Of a DNA stretch of 64,000 bases, positions 44,444 through 51,664 are shown piece after piece. How positions within the stretch are numbered: position 1 is the first letter of the stretch; the number at the start of each line of letters is the position of its first letter. The notes under the pieces are model-generated. The model was not told the DNA's origin. It worked only from the letters and a program-made list of their open reading frames with translations, and ran no database searches. The position numbers were made by a program, and so were the translations under genes. Source of the DNA: ZC4RG36 sp964652205 (lineage in GTDB: Bacteria; Chloroflexota; Anaerolineae; Aggregatilineales; Phototrophicaceae). Location of the stretch: assembly GCA_964652205.1 (NCBI GenBank), contig CAZZAO010000003.1, forward strand, positions 31,796 through 95,795, written 5' to 3'.

Positions 44444-45427
44444 TCAGGGCGCGAAATCGACCACCTGCCCGCCCCGAATCGACGCCTCAGCCGCCTCAAT
44501 CAGCCTTTGCGCCATGACCGCGTCTTCCAGCGTCGATAACGGCGGTTGCCCGTTGAGCAGACACTGGCGCACGAAATAGTCGATCTCGTAGACGAAGCTT
44601 TCCTCGTAGGACGTATAGCGCCAGTCCATGCCCACGCCCTGCCGGGTCGATATCGAGTCGCGCCAGCTAAAGGTTCCACCGCCTTCGGTGCCGAGGACTT
44701 TATAACGGAAAGTGAACGGGTCGTTGGTCTGGTCATTGGCGGCAAAGGTGGCGAACAGCGTCGCCAGCGCGCCGTTGGGCATCTCGGCCACCAGCGCGTA
44801 CTGATCCTCGCGGTCGAGCGAGACTGGGCGCGTTTCCGTCACTATCGTCACCAGCCGTTTCGGCGTGCCGAGCAGATAGAGCAGCGAGTACAGATGATGA
44901 GTGGCGATCTGGCGCAGAATGCCGGGATAGCGCGCGGCGACAACGGGCGGATGATGGATAGCGTACAGAATCCACGCGGCGACGATCTGCCCGTAGTCGC
45001 CCGCGTCGATGTGCTGCTTGATCTGGCGAACGCCGGGGGTGTAGACGACGTTATGGCCGGGGACGCACAACTGGCCGCTCGCCTGCGCCGCGTCGAGGAT
45101 CGCCTGCACGTCCGCCACCGACGCGCCGACCGGCTTTTCGACCAGCACGGCCTTGCCCGCGTCCATTGCCCGCAGCGCCGGGTCGCGGTGAAACTCCATC
45201 GGCGTCGCCACGATCACGGCATCGACCGCCGGATCGCCGAGCAGTTCGTCGAGCGACCGCGCCGCCTTCGTCTCGAACTGGCGCGCCAGTGTCTCGGCCT
45301 GTTCGGGCCGCGCGTCGAAAATACCGATCAGAGTCGCCGCCGAGCAGGCGCGCACCCCGGCGGCATGAAGCTGCCCGGCGACGCCCGCGCCGACAATCGC
45401 AATGCCGATAGAAGCCGAGTCAGACAT
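44444..45427 (-). CDS. Gfo/Idh/MocA-family oxidoreductase
   Basis: 327 residues from ATG 45427 (GGAG seven bases upstream; TTG 45433 is an alternative). Rossmann fold GIAIVGAGVAGQLHA, VDAVIVATPMEFH and the catalytic EKPVG lysine are standard. The C-terminal beta-sheet domain holds substrate. Oxidises or reduces a sugar, inositol or similar with NAD(P); substrate unknown. A heptamer array begins 18 bp upstream of the start. Confidence 0.9.
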   Translation of the reverse strand: MSDSASIGIAIVGAGVAGQLHAAGVRACSAATLIGIFDARPEQAETLARQFETKAARSLDELLGDPAVDAVIVATPMEFHRDPALRAMDAGKAVLVEKPVGASVADVQAILDAAQASGQLCVPGHNVVYTPGVRQIKQHIDAGDYGQIVAAWILYAIHHPPVVAARYPGILRQIATHHLYSLLYLLGTPKRLVTIVTETRPVSLDREDQYALVAEMPNGALATLFATFAANDQTNDPFTFRYKVLGTEGGGTFSWRDSISTRQGVGMDWRYTSYEESFVYEIDYFVRQCLLNGQPPLSTLEDAVMAQRLIEAAEASIRGGQVVDFAP

Positions 45428-45444
45428 GGTCAACTCCAGAAGAA

Positions 45445-45476
45445 AGTGATGAGTGATGAAGTGATGAGTGATGAGT
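45445..45476. repeat. Heptamer array (AGTGATG)
   Basis: Four copies of AGTGATG with one extra base, then a degenerate unit. Inverted counterpart at 45547-45610. Confidence 0.8.
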
Positions 45477-45546
45477 AAAAGATAGGACGAACAACAAGCT
45501 GGTTGATTCTTGCTTTTAACTCCTTACTCCTCCCTCTTTACTCCTT

Positions 45547-45610
45547 ACTCATCACTCGTCACTCATCACTCCTCACTCCTCACTCCTCACTTCATCACTC
45601 CTCACTTTTT
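45547..45610. repeat. Inverted heptamer array (ACTCATC/ACTCCTC)
   Basis: Nine units of the form ACTCNTC in register (one has an extra base), reverse-complementary to the 45445-45476 array, just before the CxxCxxCC gene. More degenerate units extend left to about 45519. Confidence 0.8.
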
Positions 45611-45676
45611 CTACGCCCTTGAAGCGAGCCGGTCAACGGCCTTAGAATCAGCATCCGAGTAGAAAGGATCATCACG

Positions 45677-46180
45677 GTGGAACTCATCACCGACCTGAAC
45701 GAGATCAAGCGCCGCGCCGTCGAGCGCCGCGACGAGTTCGAAGTCATGCGCTATCTGATCGAAGATCAGATCGAACTGACCGATGCTGAGGTCGATACGC
45801 TGGTCGATGAACTGGCTGCGCCGATCATCGCGGGCATCGACTGTACCGCCTGCGGCAACTGCTGCCGCTCGCTCGACGTCGGCCTGACGCCGAGCGACAT
45901 CGACCGACTCTCGGCGGGAATCCAGATTCCCGTTGACGCCATCATCAGCGAATACGTCGATCTGGAACGCGGGCGCGAGATGGACGAATGGGGCGTCTTT
46001 CGGCAGAAGCCGTGCGCCTTCTTCGATGGCCGTCTCTGCACCGTCTACGCGCATCGACCCGACTCGTGGTTCACGCCCGACTTTCGCTGGACGCTGGAAT
46101 ACACGATTGCCGGGGCGGGGATGTGTCCGATCATCTACAATCTGCTCGACGCGCTGCAAAAGAAAGTTGACGGAATGTAG
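45677..46180 (+). CDS. YkgJ-type CxxCxxCC cysteine-cluster protein
   Basis: 167 residues from GTG 45677 (AAGGA upstream). IDCTACGNCCRSLDVGLTP is the hallmark of the YkgJ/UPF0153 family, predicted to chelate zinc or iron; further cysteines lie in KPCAFF, LCTVYAHRP and MCPIIYN. Function not established. It is divergent from the oxidoreductase, with heptamer arrays between. Confidence 0.88.
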   Translation: MELITDLNEIKRRAVERRDEFEVMRYLIEDQIELTDAEVDTLVDELAAPIIAGIDCTACGNCCRSLDVGLTPSDIDRLSAGIQIPVDAIISEYVDLERGREMDEWGVFRQKPCAFFDGRLCTVYAHRPDSWFTPDFRWTLEYTIAGAGMCPIIYNLLDALQKKVDGM

Positions 46181-46183
46181 CGC

Positions 46184-46669
46184 CTACTTATGATTTGCGC
46201 CGTAGCGATTGTAGAGCGTCAGCGCGGTGATGATCGCCGCCCCGCCGATCCCGCTGACGAGCATCTCATCGGGATGCTCCCACTCGATGAAGTATTCGGC
46301 GAACTTAATCACGATCACCAGCACGAGGATGCCGCTGAGTTTGGCTTTCAGCTCCTCGAGGCTGTGGATCACCAGCCATTCAGGCAGCGTGAGGTCTTCG
46401 ATGAACAGCTCGTACAGCGCGATGGCGAAGATATAAAGAACCGCCGCCACGAGGAAGATGTCCATCAGCTCGATGAACGAGACTGTGACTCCCGGCATGG
46501 TGTTGGCCTGCGTGACCAGCGTGACGATGGTGTTGATCGTCCTGACCGCGCCGAGAATCAGGGCGGTCAGCGCCGCCGCGAACAACGCGGCCACAGCGAT
46601 GAACAGAACGTAACGACTGCGTTCCAGTAGTCCCTTCACAACCTGCTCCTGCCTTCCATTCACGCTCAT
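46184..46669 (-). CDS. UPF0114 (YqhA-like) membrane protein
   Basis: 161 residues from ATG 46669. Three to four transmembrane helices and the family signature ELFIEDLTLPEWLVIHSLEELKAKL (split in two segments here) mark UPF0114. Inner-membrane protein of unknown function. Converges with the CxxCxxCC gene with only 3 bp between stop codons. Confidence 0.85.
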   Translation of the reverse strand: MSVNGRQEQVVKGLLERSRYVLFIAVAALFAAALTALILGAVRTINTIVTLVTQANTMPGVTVSFIELMDIFLVAAVLYIFAIALYELFIEDLTLPEWLVIHSLEELKAKLSGILVLVIVIKFAEYFIEWEHPDEMLVSGIGGAAIITALTLYNRYGANHK

Positions 46670-46795
46670 CAATCGCTGCTCAGTGTACTCGAAATCCGTG
46701 AAACAGAGTCGCTGTCCTGTGAAGGAATCGCTGCTCGACGCGCTCGACCGCACCCGCCAGCCGCTGCGACGATGAGATCGCCTGCCGAACTCGCG

Positions 46796-46810
46796 CCCCG
46801 GTGTTACAAT
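46796..46810 (+). promoter_or_regulatory. Promoter core before the GNAT-like gene
   Basis: GCCCCGGTGTTACAAT, the same extended -10 word as at 9277-9291 except for one base. Confidence 0.4.
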
Positions 46811-46848
46811 AGAAGTAATTGGCGGCGTACACCACGGCGACGGGTGTG

Positions 46849-47793
46849 ATGGCAGAACTTCAGGTCAGACAGGCAACGCTCGACGATACCGATGCAATCA
46901 GCCGGTTGTTCCGGTCGCAGATTCAGGTCTGGCAGCGGCTGGACGAGCAGAATCGCGTCCAGACCGTGCCGCACGAGTCGCTGACGATCTACGAACGCTG
47001 GCTGCATGGCGGCGCGTGGATGAGCATCGAGACCGGCGCGATCCACCTCAGCCACCTGTTATCGGGCGCGGGGCTGGCCTTCGTCGCCGAGAGCGAAGGC
47101 GCGCCGAGCGCCTACCTTGAAGCCTATCAGAGTAACGAAGCGCCGCCGTTCGGCAATCACATTCACCTCTCGACGCTGGCCGTCGCCGCTGGAACGCCGG
47201 TCAGCGCGCAGGCCGCGCTGATCGCCCGCGTGCTGGAGCAGGCCAGAGCGCTCAAGGTACAGCAGGTCACAGTCAGCCGACTCGGCGACGCCGACGCCGA
47301 ACTGTTCAGCGGCTATTTTCACCTGACGCCGCTGGCGCGCGTCCGCCGTTTCAGCCTGCCCGCGCGCCAGGGGCAGATTTTCTACCAGTCGAGCGAACAC
47401 GTCAGCAGCGACGCGGCGCAGATTGCGGGCTGGATGATGCCCATCGGTCGGCTGACCAGCGCCCGCCAGCAGTGGGAAGAACGCTGGTGGCGCACCTGGG
47501 ACGCCATCCCCGAAATTCGCGCCCGCCAGACGCACCGGCTGAAGATCAACTGCGCCGGGCAGGAAGCGCTGCTCTGTGTGCAGCAGCAGTTATACGACCC
47601 GCGCAGCGCCGACATCTACTGCTGGTCGCCGAAAGCGCTGACCAATCAACTCCTCTCCGCCATCCGCGACTGGACGCACCGGCAGGGCTATCGCGGCCTC
47701 AGCCTGGTCGTCGGCGATGACACGGTCAAGACGCTCGGCGCAGAAGCCGAGCCAGACGGCTTCACGCAGGAAATCAGCACCGTCACGGCGTAA
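46849..47793 (+). CDS. GNAT-like acetyltransferase domain protein
   Basis: 314 residues from ATG 46849. The start LQVRQATLDDTDAISRLFRSQ is that of GNAT proteins, and HIHLSTLAVAAGTPVSAQAALIARVLEQA corresponds to the acetyl-CoA-binding strand and helix, though the usual R/QxxGxG/A loop is weak. A second half (about 190-314) repeats a GNAT-like pattern (INCAGQEALLCVQQQL). Possible two-domain GNAT with one degenerate half. Substrate unknown. Confidence 0.6.
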   Translation: MAELQVRQATLDDTDAISRLFRSQIQVWQRLDEQNRVQTVPHESLTIYERWLHGGAWMSIETGAIHLSHLLSGAGLAFVAESEGAPSAYLEAYQSNEAPPFGNHIHLSTLAVAAGTPVSAQAALIARVLEQARALKVQQVTVSRLGDADAELFSGYFHLTPLARVRRFSLPARQGQIFYQSSEHVSSDAAQIAGWMMPIGRLTSARQQWEERWWRTWDAIPEIRARQTHRLKINCAGQEALLCVQQQLYDPRSADIYCWSPKALTNQLLSAIRDWTHRQGYRGLSLVVGDDTVKTLGAEAEPDGFTQEISTVTA

Positions 47794-47818
47794 AGTTCGG
47801 ACATCCCTGGAGCATTCG

Positions 47819-48169
47819 ATGAACAGGCAATACGGCGAGTCATCCCTTAACCTGAGCGCATTCGAGCCTGATTTTCAACTGCGCGACGCTGAAGCTGTCC
47901 TCGCCTTCATCGAGACAGAGCCAGCATTCCTCGGTTTGCTCCTCGAAGCACGCGAAGAGATCAGGGCATTATTTCCAGATGCGGTCATTTTCGTGGAAGT
48001 TGAAGATGATCCTGATACGCCTGCCAATCCACGCCTGATGGTTTCCATCGGAACAACCTTCGGCGCCGAAGAAACCTTGCAGGCGCTCAAACGATTTGAC
48101 CAGCAGTGGTGGCTCAAGAATCTCGACCGGGCAAAGCGAAAGATCACCATCACCGTCGAGTTGGTCTAA
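47819..48169 (+). CDS. Partner protein of a HEPN unit (possible antitoxin), unknown family
   Basis: 116 residues from ATG 47819. LRDAEAVLAFIETEPAFLGLLLEA, REEIRALFPDAVIFVEVEDDP and FDQQWWLKN resemble a small protein family often encoded just before HEPN-domain genes in Chloroflexota and cyanobacteria. The stop is two bases before the GTG of the HEPN remnant. Likely one half of a toxin-antitoxin-type pair whose other half is broken here. No catalytic motif recognised. Confidence 0.6.
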   Translation: MNRQYGESSLNLSAFEPDFQLRDAEAVLAFIETEPAFLGLLLEAREEIRALFPDAVIFVEVEDDPDTPANPRLMVSIGTTFGAEETLQALKRFDQQWWLKNLDRAKRKITITVELV

Positions 48170-48171
48170 CG

Positions 48172-48372
48172 TGGCCGATTTTGATTGGTCGGGTTATCTA
48201 ATCCTTGCACAGCGTCTGGCAGGACAGGGCAAGACGCCTGTACCGCCAGAGGCCCTGCTCCGCTCATCCATCAGCCGCGCTTATTACGCTGCTTTCAATA
48301 AAGCGCGCTGGTATCTGCGCCATTGCGCTCAATCTGGCGCAGGACGTCATCACGTCGCTCGAAGGTCTTTAA
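48172..48372 (+). pseudogene. HEPN-domain gene with internal deletion and frameshift
   Basis: From GTG 48172 the frame reads a HEPN N-terminal half (ADFDWSGYLILAQRLAG; RSSISRAYYAAFNKARWYL). After ARWYL the meaningful sequence continues one frame over as AIALNLAQDVITSLEGL and stop at 48370-48372, which looks like the C-terminal helix of the same family. The usual 60-90 middle residues, with the Rx4-6H site, are missing. The literal frame reads nonsense to 48383. Probably inactivated. Confidence 0.6.
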
Positions 48373-48379
48373 GGAAATC

Positions 48380-50041
48380 ATGACACCTGAAAACGCCCTG
48401 TACTACGGCGACAATCTCGACATTCTGCGCCAGCACATCGCCGATGAATCAGTCGATCTGATTTACCTTGACCCGCCCTTCAACAGCGCCCGCAGCTACA
48501 ATCTGCTGTTCAAGGACGAAAGCGGCCACCACGCCGACGCGCAGATTACCGCTTTCGAGGATACGTGGCACTGGGGCCGCGCCGCCGAAGAAACCTTTTC
48601 CGAACTGGTCACAGACGCGCCGGAGCGGGTGGGCCGCGCCATTGCCGCGCTGCGCGACCTGATCGGCACGAACGAGATGATGGCCTACCTGACGATGATG
48701 ACCGCGCGGCTGGTCGAGCTACACCGCGTCCTCAAACCGACCGGTTCGCTCTATCTCCACTGCGATCCTACCGCCAGCCATTACCTGAAAGTAATATTGG
48801 ATACAATATTCGGGGGGGGCGGCGGGGGCTTCAGAAACGAAATTATCTGGAAACGAACTAACGCCAAAGGTTTAGCTTTTACCCGATTTGCGACTAATCA
48901 CGACGTTATCCTGTGTTTTACAAAATCAGGTAAATGGTCATGGAATCCATTATATAAGGCACATGATCCTGAATATGTAGAAAGGTTTTACCGTTTCGTT
49001 GAGCAGGAAACAGGACGACGTTACACGCTTGATAATTTGACAAACCCTAACAAAAATCGCCCGAATCTAACGTATGAATTTTTGGGTGTAACTCGCGTCT
49101 GGCGTTGGACAAAGGACAGGATGCTTAAGGCTTATCAGGACGGCATCGTTATTCAGTCGCAACCCGGAAGCGTTCCAAGATTAAAGCGTTATTTGGATGA
49201 ACAGGAAGGTATTGCCCTTGATGATGTATGGATAGATATTCCGCCTGTACAAGCGCAAGCAGCAGAACGTCTCGGCTACCCGACGCAGAAGCCGCTCGCC
49301 CTGCTTGAGCGAATCGTCAGCGCGAGCAGCAATCCCGGCGACGTCGTCCTCGATCCGTTCTGCGGCTGCGGCACGGCGATTGCCGCCGCGCAAACCCTCG
49401 GTCGGCGCTGGATCGGCATCGACATCACCCACCTCAGCATTGCGCTGCAAAAGTACCGGCTGAAAGATATGTTCGGCCTCGAACCGGGCAAAGGCTATGC
49501 CATCATCGGCGAGCCGGAAGACATCGGCTCGGCGCGCCAGCTTGCCAGCGACGACCGTTATCAGTTCCAGTGGTGGGCGCTCTCATTGATTCAGGCCAAG
49601 CCGCTCGGCGTCGGCAAGACCAGCAAAGAGGGCAAGAAGGGCAGCGATAAAGGCATTGACGGCGTCATCAACTTCATCGACGATAACAGCCAGACGCTCA
49701 AGCGGGCATTGGTGCAGGTCAAGAGCGGCCACGTCAACAGCGGACTGATCCGCGATCTGGTCGGTACGGTCGAGCGCGAAAAAGCCGCCATCGGCGTGTT
49801 TCTGACGCTCGAACCACCGTCACGCGACATGAACACCGAGGCCGTCAGCGCGGGCTTTTATCAGTCGCCGGGTTGGGGAACCCAGCACCCGCGAATTCAA
49901 ATTTTGACGGTTGCCGATCTGCTGGCAGGCAGGAAAGTCGATATGCCGCCTGCTTATGGCACATTCCGTCAGGCTCCGCGCGCCAGCGGCCCGCAGAACA
50001 ATTTCGTTGGGCCGCTGCCCGGCTTCAACCTCGACGAATGA
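48380..50041 (+). CDS. DNA methyltransferase fused to an Mrr-like nuclease domain (restriction-modification fusion)
   Basis: 553 residues from ATG 48380 (AAGGAAATC upstream). Beta-class order of motifs: DPPF (res 31-34, motif IV), a recognition region (about 136-295), then FCGCGT (327-332, motif I). Beyond about 395 a second domain has GIDGVINF with D427 and QVK (446-448), the D...QxK core of Mrr/PD-(D/E)XK nucleases. Such single-chain proteins modify and may cut DNA. Base counting gives about 42 % G+C over 48841-49200 against about 60-65 % on both sides, so the recognition part seems imported. It follows a toxin-antitoxin-like unit. Confidence 0.85.
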   Translation: MTPENALYYGDNLDILRQHIADESVDLIYLDPPFNSARSYNLLFKDESGHHADAQITAFEDTWHWGRAAEETFSELVTDAPERVGRAIAALRDLIGTNEMMAYLTMMTARLVELHRVLKPTGSLYLHCDPTASHYLKVILDTIFGGGGGGFRNEIIWKRTNAKGLAFTRFATNHDVILCFTKSGKWSWNPLYKAHDPEYVERFYRFVEQETGRRYTLDNLTNPNKNRPNLTYEFLGVTRVWRWTKDRMLKAYQDGIVIQSQPGSVPRLKRYLDEQEGIALDDVWIDIPPVQAQAAERLGYPTQKPLALLERIVSASSNPGDVVLDPFCGCGTAIAAAQTLGRRWIGIDITHLSIALQKYRLKDMFGLEPGKGYAIIGEPEDIGSARQLASDDRYQFQWWALSLIQAKPLGVGKTSKEGKKGSDKGIDGVINFIDDNSQTLKRALVQVKSGHVNSGLIRDLVGTVEREKAAIGVFLTLEPPSRDMNTEAVSAGFYQSPGWGTQHPRIQILTVADLLAGRKVDMPPAYGTFRQAPRASGPQNNFVGPLPGFNLDE

Positions 50042-50220
50042 GATTACGGGCTGGCTGAAGCCAGCTTTCGAGAAGTTTCGTAGTCCGGGACTTTAAAGGC
50101 TTGTCCGGGACTGCTGGCCTCACCCCTCAACCCCTTCGCGGCCTGCGGCTCCTGCCGAACAAAGAGATGTTCGGCACGCTACGCCGCAAGCAGCGAGGGG
50201 AGTCTAATTCTGCGCCAGCC

Positions 50221-51504
50221 TCAGGCCGCAGCCGAGAGTTTGTAAATCGTCCCGCTCTGGTCGTCGGAGATATACAGGCCGCCGTCAGGCGCGACTGCCG
50301 TATCGACCGGACGGCCCCAGACGTCGCCGTTTTCGATCCAGCCCGTGACCAGATCGACCGCGTCACCCGGCCTGCCATCAACCCACGGGTAATAGATCAC
50401 CTTGTAGCCAGTCGGCTCGCTGCGGTTCCATGAGCCGTGAAGGCCGACGACCGCGCCGCTGCGATAGGCTTCGGGAAACTGCGTATCCTGAAGGAAGGTC
50501 AGGCCGAGCGGCGCGGAGTGCGCCTGAATGCCCTTGCTGACCGCGTCCATCGTCTTGCAGTCGATATGGCCGTCGGCGTTCAGCTCATAGTCGAGGTCGA
50601 ACGGCATGTCGGTCAGCCCCGCCTCGGTATCCGGGTTCGGGTTGCAGAACGGCCAGCCGTAGTTGCCGCCGTCGCGCACCTGAATCAACTCATCCGGCGG
50701 GTGATTATCGACATACTGCGGCACGACCTTGCCGTAATTGCCGGTCGAGTCGTTCAGCGGGTAAATGATATTGTCGCGGTTGTTGACGACCACCCACAGG
50801 TCGTCGGTTCCCGGCACGAAGGCCAGACCTTCGGCGTTACGCAGCCCCTGCGCGAACAACCGTCCGCCGCTGCCATCGGCGTTGTACTGATAAATGGCCG
50901 CGCGCTGCGGGTCGCTCTGGCTGTCTTCGCTACAGGCGTTACAGCTTGAGCCGAGCGCGACGTACAGCCTGTCGTGCGTGTCGAGGGCGATGTTCTTGAG
51001 CGGATGATTGCCGCCAGTCGGCAGGCCGCTGACGACGACTTCCGGCTGCTTGAAGGTCATATCGCCCTCAGTGTAGACGGCGCGGCTGACCTGATCGGTT
51101 TCCGACAGGTAGAGATAGGTCGTCGCGCCGATGGTGTGAAATACCATGTCGTGCGGCATATTCAGGCCGCTGGCGAAGCTCGATACCGTGCCGTCCGGCT
51201 TGACCAGCGCAACGCTGCCGTCCTGCGGCTGTGAGACCAGCAGGCTGCCATCCGGCGTGACAGCCATGAAGCGGGCGTTCGGCACGCGGGCATAGACGGC
51301 GATCTGGAAGTCCGGCGGCACGTTCAGCGCGCGCGCGCCGTCGAATGGGCCGCTGTCCATCCCGGCAGGGACCGTCACCGTCACCGGCACGCTCGCGCCA
51401 GCGGTCGCCGTCGCGTCCTGCGCCTGTACCGGCCCGAAATGCGCCGCCAGCAGCAGGCTGGTGGCAAGCGCCATCAAAGGCATCATAAGCGGGTGTTTGT
51501 TCAT
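50221..51504 (-). CDS. Secreted sorbosone/glucose dehydrogenase-like propeller protein
   Basis: 427 residues from ATG 51504; signal peptide ends VQA-Q. Beta-propeller of the PQQ-type soluble glucose/L-sorbosone dehydrogenase family: FQIAVYARVPNARFMAVTPDG, LYLSETDQV, YVALGSSCNAC, GLRNAEGLAF, DGGNYGWPFCNP, VVGLHGSWNRSEPTGYKV. The GLHGSWNR and GGNYGWP motifs are characteristic. It would oxidise sugars in the cell envelope if PQQ is available; no PQQ synthesis genes are here, so catalysis is inferred. Confidence 0.88.
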   Translation of the reverse strand: MNKHPLMMPLMALATSLLLAAHFGPVQAQDATATAGASVPVTVTVPAGMDSGPFDGARALNVPPDFQIAVYARVPNARFMAVTPDGSLLVSQPQDGSVALVKPDGTVSSFASGLNMPHDMVFHTIGATTYLYLSETDQVSRAVYTEGDMTFKQPEVVVSGLPTGGNHPLKNIALDTHDRLYVALGSSCNACSEDSQSDPQRAAIYQYNADGSGGRLFAQGLRNAEGLAFVPGTDDLWVVVNNRDNIIYPLNDSTGNYGKVVPQYVDNHPPDELIQVRDGGNYGWPFCNPNPDTEAGLTDMPFDLDYELNADGHIDCKTMDAVSKGIQAHSAPLGLTFLQDTQFPEAYRSGAVVGLHGSWNRSEPTGYKVIYYPWVDGRPGDAVDLVTGWIENGDVWGRPVDTAVAPDGGLYISDDQSGTIYKLSAAA

Positions 51505-51610
51505 CCGTCTGTCCTTTTCAAACTGACCGACATAGCTACTGTAACGTGTCAGGGCAGCCAACCGCCCCGGCTCCAATCAAACCCTAAGGTACGGCGAGCA
51601 GCAGCGGGAA

Positions 51611-51644
51611 ACAAAACCGGCCCACTTGAGAATCCAGTGAGCCG
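51611..51644 (-). terminator. Terminator of the GH3 gene
   Basis: Imperfect 10-bp stem CCGGCCCACT / AGTGAGCCGG followed on the reverse strand by TTTTGTTT. Confidence 0.6.
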
Positions 51645-51664
51645 GACATGAAGCCGGTGAGGAT

